Below are positions 61,375 through 64,000 of a stretch of DNA of 64,000 nt, one piece after another. The notes under the pieces were generated by a model that did not search any database, was not told the DNA's origin, and saw only the letters and a program-made list of their open reading frames with translations. A program made the translations under genes and the position numbers. The stretch's first letter is position 1; each line of letters begins with the position of its first letter. This DNA is from Valencia hispanica (taxonomy: Eukaryota > Chordata > Actinopteri > Cyprinodontiformes > Valenciidae): assembly GCA_963556495.2 (NCBI GenBank), contig OY747705.1, forward strand, positions 23,239,501-23,303,500. Reading direction: 5' to 3'.

Positions 61375-61679
61375 CCTGTCCGCCCTCTATAAGGGGTGTG
61401 TGTGAGACTGTGAAAATAAAGTCTCTCGTCAGAACAAAAATTCCCCTCTACGTGGATTTAGGCGTGGAGCCAGTCACGTACAGTGACGTAACGTAGGCAG
61501 CCTCGTTCTCCAACCAACGGAAAAACGGGAAACCCAAAGAGGTAGTGCCAAAGTCTGTTGGTATGTTTTCCCGCCCTGTGCGTCACTGGCTGCCTGACTG
61601 ATTGATCTCAGTTAGCAATGGAAGCTTACATCAGCTGGCGGCTTTGACAGCAAGGATTCGGCTGCTCTGGAGTCCAGGT
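61375..61679 (+). promoter_or_regulatory. Promoter and non-coding first exon of mknk1
   Basis: A CpG-containing block with a CRE-like TGACGTAA (about 61492-61499), a nearby 'cacgtacagtgacgtaacgt' cluster, CCAAC boxes, and 'gcgtcactggc'. A TATAAG lies near 61389. A first exon probably ends at 61679 (gagtccag|gttaga). The start of transcription is not fixed by sequence. Confidence 0.5.
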
Positions 61680-62240
61680 TAGACTGTTTTAATTTTTTAT
61701 TTTACTGCATTTGCAGTTTGGTTTGAGCTCTTTCGTGGCAGGGTTTTTAAACAGGACAAGCGACTCGGAATGAATCGATAGAACAAGTTAGCCTAGCTAG
61801 TAAGGTAGCTTTAGCCTCAGATGGCTAACTAGCAGAGGGATAAAGACGAAACATAGGTTGGTTTAACTGCTAATTCCAGACTTTTGGTGGAGAGTATGAT
61901 ATCTATTAAGTAATCAGGTTAAAATTCACACTCTCCGTACTTAATAAAAATACACTAGGTTTACTTTGGACGATTCTAAAACCATTAAATGTTCAAAAAT
62001 ATTTACTTTCCAGACAACCTGGAGCTGATCCGCCTCTCACCGAATGCATCCAAACTGAAAATATGTGACAAATTCAGACAGGCATTTCTGTAGAAGCTAC
62101 GTGATTATATACTTGGCTGATTTATTGTCATAGCTCAAATCCTTTTCATTTACACACAGTAGCTTGTTATTACACATCATTGGCAGGCCTCTGCACTGAG
62201 CTTCTGACTGACTATGTTTGTAATCCTTCAGTTGGCAGAT

Positions 62241-63052
62241 ATGGTGAGGCACGGCATGATGTCGGAGCTGCAAGCCATCCAGCATCCTCTCCAGGTTTGA
62301 TCTGCTTTCATCTCTTTACTATCTCTGGTTTCACTTCCTCAAATGTGTTTCATGATGTTGAGCTGACCGAAAGTAGTCACTCAGTCACTAGGTTTATCTG
62401 ATCTGGAAAAAGACAAACAAAAAAGGAAGTTCGACTAAACTGCATGAGTCGTTCACTCTAAAAGGTTAATATTTGGCGTTGTAACCAGGGTTGAGATGGA
62501 GTAGAAATAAAGCTTTACATTTGTCCTGACTTTTCTAAAACTATGATAATGCGTGCAAGGTTTTGCAAAAGTAAACGATGCCTATTTAATGCCTTCAAAC
62601 AATCGAGCCTGAGTGGACTTATTATTCATTGTCTTTCCTGCATTTTCTGCTGTACCAACACCTGATTTCTCTGGCTGCTCTCGCTTGTTCCCCTCCCTCC
62701 CTTCCCGTCCTGTGCGTCCTACTTCTCTCTGTTACAGGGTAACCCCCTGGCTGTGGGCCAAGTAGGACAAAACTGTGCCAGAATCCAGGACAATGGGAAC
62801 ATCACAGAAGAACCACAGCCCCAGTTGCAGGGTACAGCAGGTATACACCACTTATAATACTTGTAGCAGCTCTATGCTCTATGCTTATTTAAATGGTAGA
62901 GCACCCTATATATATTTTTTAATTTGCACATGTATTTTTCTGTGTTGTTACAGAGATTGAGAAAAGTCAGCCAGTGAATATCCCAGATTTTGCCAAAAGG
63001 AGAAAGAAGAAAAGGACTAGAGCAACAGACACCTTCACAGGCACTTTTAATG
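62241..63052 (+). CDS. mknk1: MAP kinase-interacting serine/threonine kinase 1, N-terminal exons (partial)
   Basis: MNK1 is phosphorylated by ERK/p38 and phosphorylates eIF4E on the eIF4G scaffold. Coding exons: 62241-62294 (ATG; exon starts at 62239 after ttggcag), 62738-62840 and 62954-63052. All join in phase and the last ends in phase 1. They encode 85 residues before the kinase domain, which lies beyond the window. The diagnostic part is in exon 3: PVNIPDFAKRRKKKRTRATD followed by TFTG. This is the Lys/Arg-rich eIF4G-binding and nuclear-localisation segment just ahead of the MNK kinase domain. The IPD..KRxKKK form also occurs in MKNK2, but the neighbour mob3c adjoins MKNK1 in humans, favouring mknk1. 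Confidence 0.82.
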
Positions 63053-64000
63053 GTAATAAAGCTGAAATTATTTGCAAAACACAGACAGTCTTCATTGCTT
63101 GATAAACATCAACAGCAGTTTCATGTAGGGATATCCTGATCTCGAAATCGGATCAGGCCAATATTTTCACATTTTTCAGTGACCAGAGATTGGCTATATT
63201 AGCTGAGGAGTTGTGCCGATTTTTATGAAAGTACCTCCTAGTTACCTTTGAGGGTGATTGCGCAATAATTCAAACCTCCATAGCGGTACAAGCAATGACT
63301 CTTAACTACCACAAATCAGCATAGCAGATTAAACACCGTTCTAACATGGGTAAACTTAAACAAATATACTTAACCTTACTTTAAACTATATAATAAAGGC
63401 CCAGAAACTCACTTTCTGGCATTTACACACAACAAAAAATTGAAATAAACAGAGAAAAACTTCTCTCGTGCAGCTAGGAGGAGAAAAAACGGCAGATGCT
63501 GAAAAGCACCTGTGGTGCATTCAAGTAGCGTCGGAAATCTATGCTGAGTACAGGGGCATAGGATATTTCAGCTTATAGTAAAAATACCAGTAATAATACT
63601 GCAACATACAAACTTAGACCAATGTGGGCTTTCTAACACGTATTTACTCAAATATAGAGTGAATGTGATCCCATGAAATGGAGGGCAGCATTGTGCACGC
63701 CAGCATATAGCCAGCCAGAAATTTTTATTTTATTTTAATATACTACTGTACCGAGTAAGTGTTTTGCTTTTTACTTTTGTCTGAAATATTAAACTGAAGT
63801 TGACCTTTAATTCTCTGTAGGATTTTGATTTCATGGGATTTACAGCAATACTGGTAATGCTTATTGATGAAATTAGTCTTATAAAGAAGTTAAGTTGAGT
63901 TACTTGCTAAAAATATATTTCAGTTTAAAAAATGTAAATACTAAAGTCAAAATATCGGATTGGGACTCGAAATCGGATTGGATTTGAGGTTAAAAGATCG
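63053..64000. repeat. mknk1 intron with a dispersed repeat
   Basis: 'gatctcgaaatcggatcaggcc' at about 63140 and 'cggattgggactcgaaatcggattgg' at 63956-63981 are related blocks at both sides of the remaining sequence. They suggest one element or two fragments of a common fish repeat. No coding sequence seen. Confidence 0.4.

Noticed and set aside
1..64000. CRISPR array, operon, phage or other prokaryotic system
   Set aside because: No regularly spaced direct repeats, no gene clusters without introns; all genes are spliced vertebrate genes.
1..64000. Canonical tRNA or rRNA genes
   Set aside because: The only box A/box B arrangements seen belong to SINE-like repeats lacking a foldable tRNA cloverleaf.

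Overview
The window looks like teleost fish nuclear DNA. Genes are interrupted by many GT-AG introns, and most of the sequence is AT-rich non-coding DNA. It is littered with fish-type mobile elements: Tc1/mariner transposons in every state of decay, Rex1, Rex3 and L2/CR1-like LINEs, a tRNA-derived SINE, and MITE-like inverted repeats. All calls come from reading the sequence by eye; no alignment or search was run, and the species is not determined.

Layout. (1) 1-3.3 kb: the last two coding exons of btf3l4 (+), with a MITE nested in a SINE-like repeat upstream and a dead Tc1 in its last intron. (2) 3.7-19.2 kb: zfyve9 (SARA) on +, reconstructed as 16 exons joining in phase to about 930 residues. 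Its penultimate intron holds one dead Tc1 flanked by (TA)n and one Tc1 whose transposase frame is open. A young SINE sits in the 3' UTR. (3) 21.25-22.25 kb: two phase-compatible coding exons (+) of a gene I do not recognise. (4) 23.3-27.6 kb: elovl1 on the minus strand, seven coding exons (335 aa), with a Rex3 LINE in its last intron. Two candidate first exons/promoters lie near 30.2-30.6 kb and 40.3-40.5 kb. (5) 30.6-52.4 kb: gene-poor, with LINE, Tc1 and MITE fragments. (6) 52.6-59.1 kb: mob3c (+), three coding exons (216 aa), with a Rex1 LINE inserted into an older L2-like LINE in intron 1. (7) 61.4-64.0 kb: a CpG-rich promoter and the first coding exons of mknk1 (+), which runs off the right edge.

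The neighbourhood (btf3l4-zfyve9, elovl1, mob3c-mknk1) brings together genes that in humans all lie on 1p32-p34, which supports the ortholog names. The genes are independent housekeeping or signalling genes: nascent-chain/transcription factor, TGF-beta Smad anchor, very-long-chain fatty-acid elongase, MOB adaptor, and a MAP-kinase-activated eIF4E kinase. I see no operon-like or cassette-like system. The most interesting items are the unassigned two-exon gene, the apparently intact Tc1 transposase, the nested insertions with readable target-site duplications, and an exact 97-bp tandem duplication.
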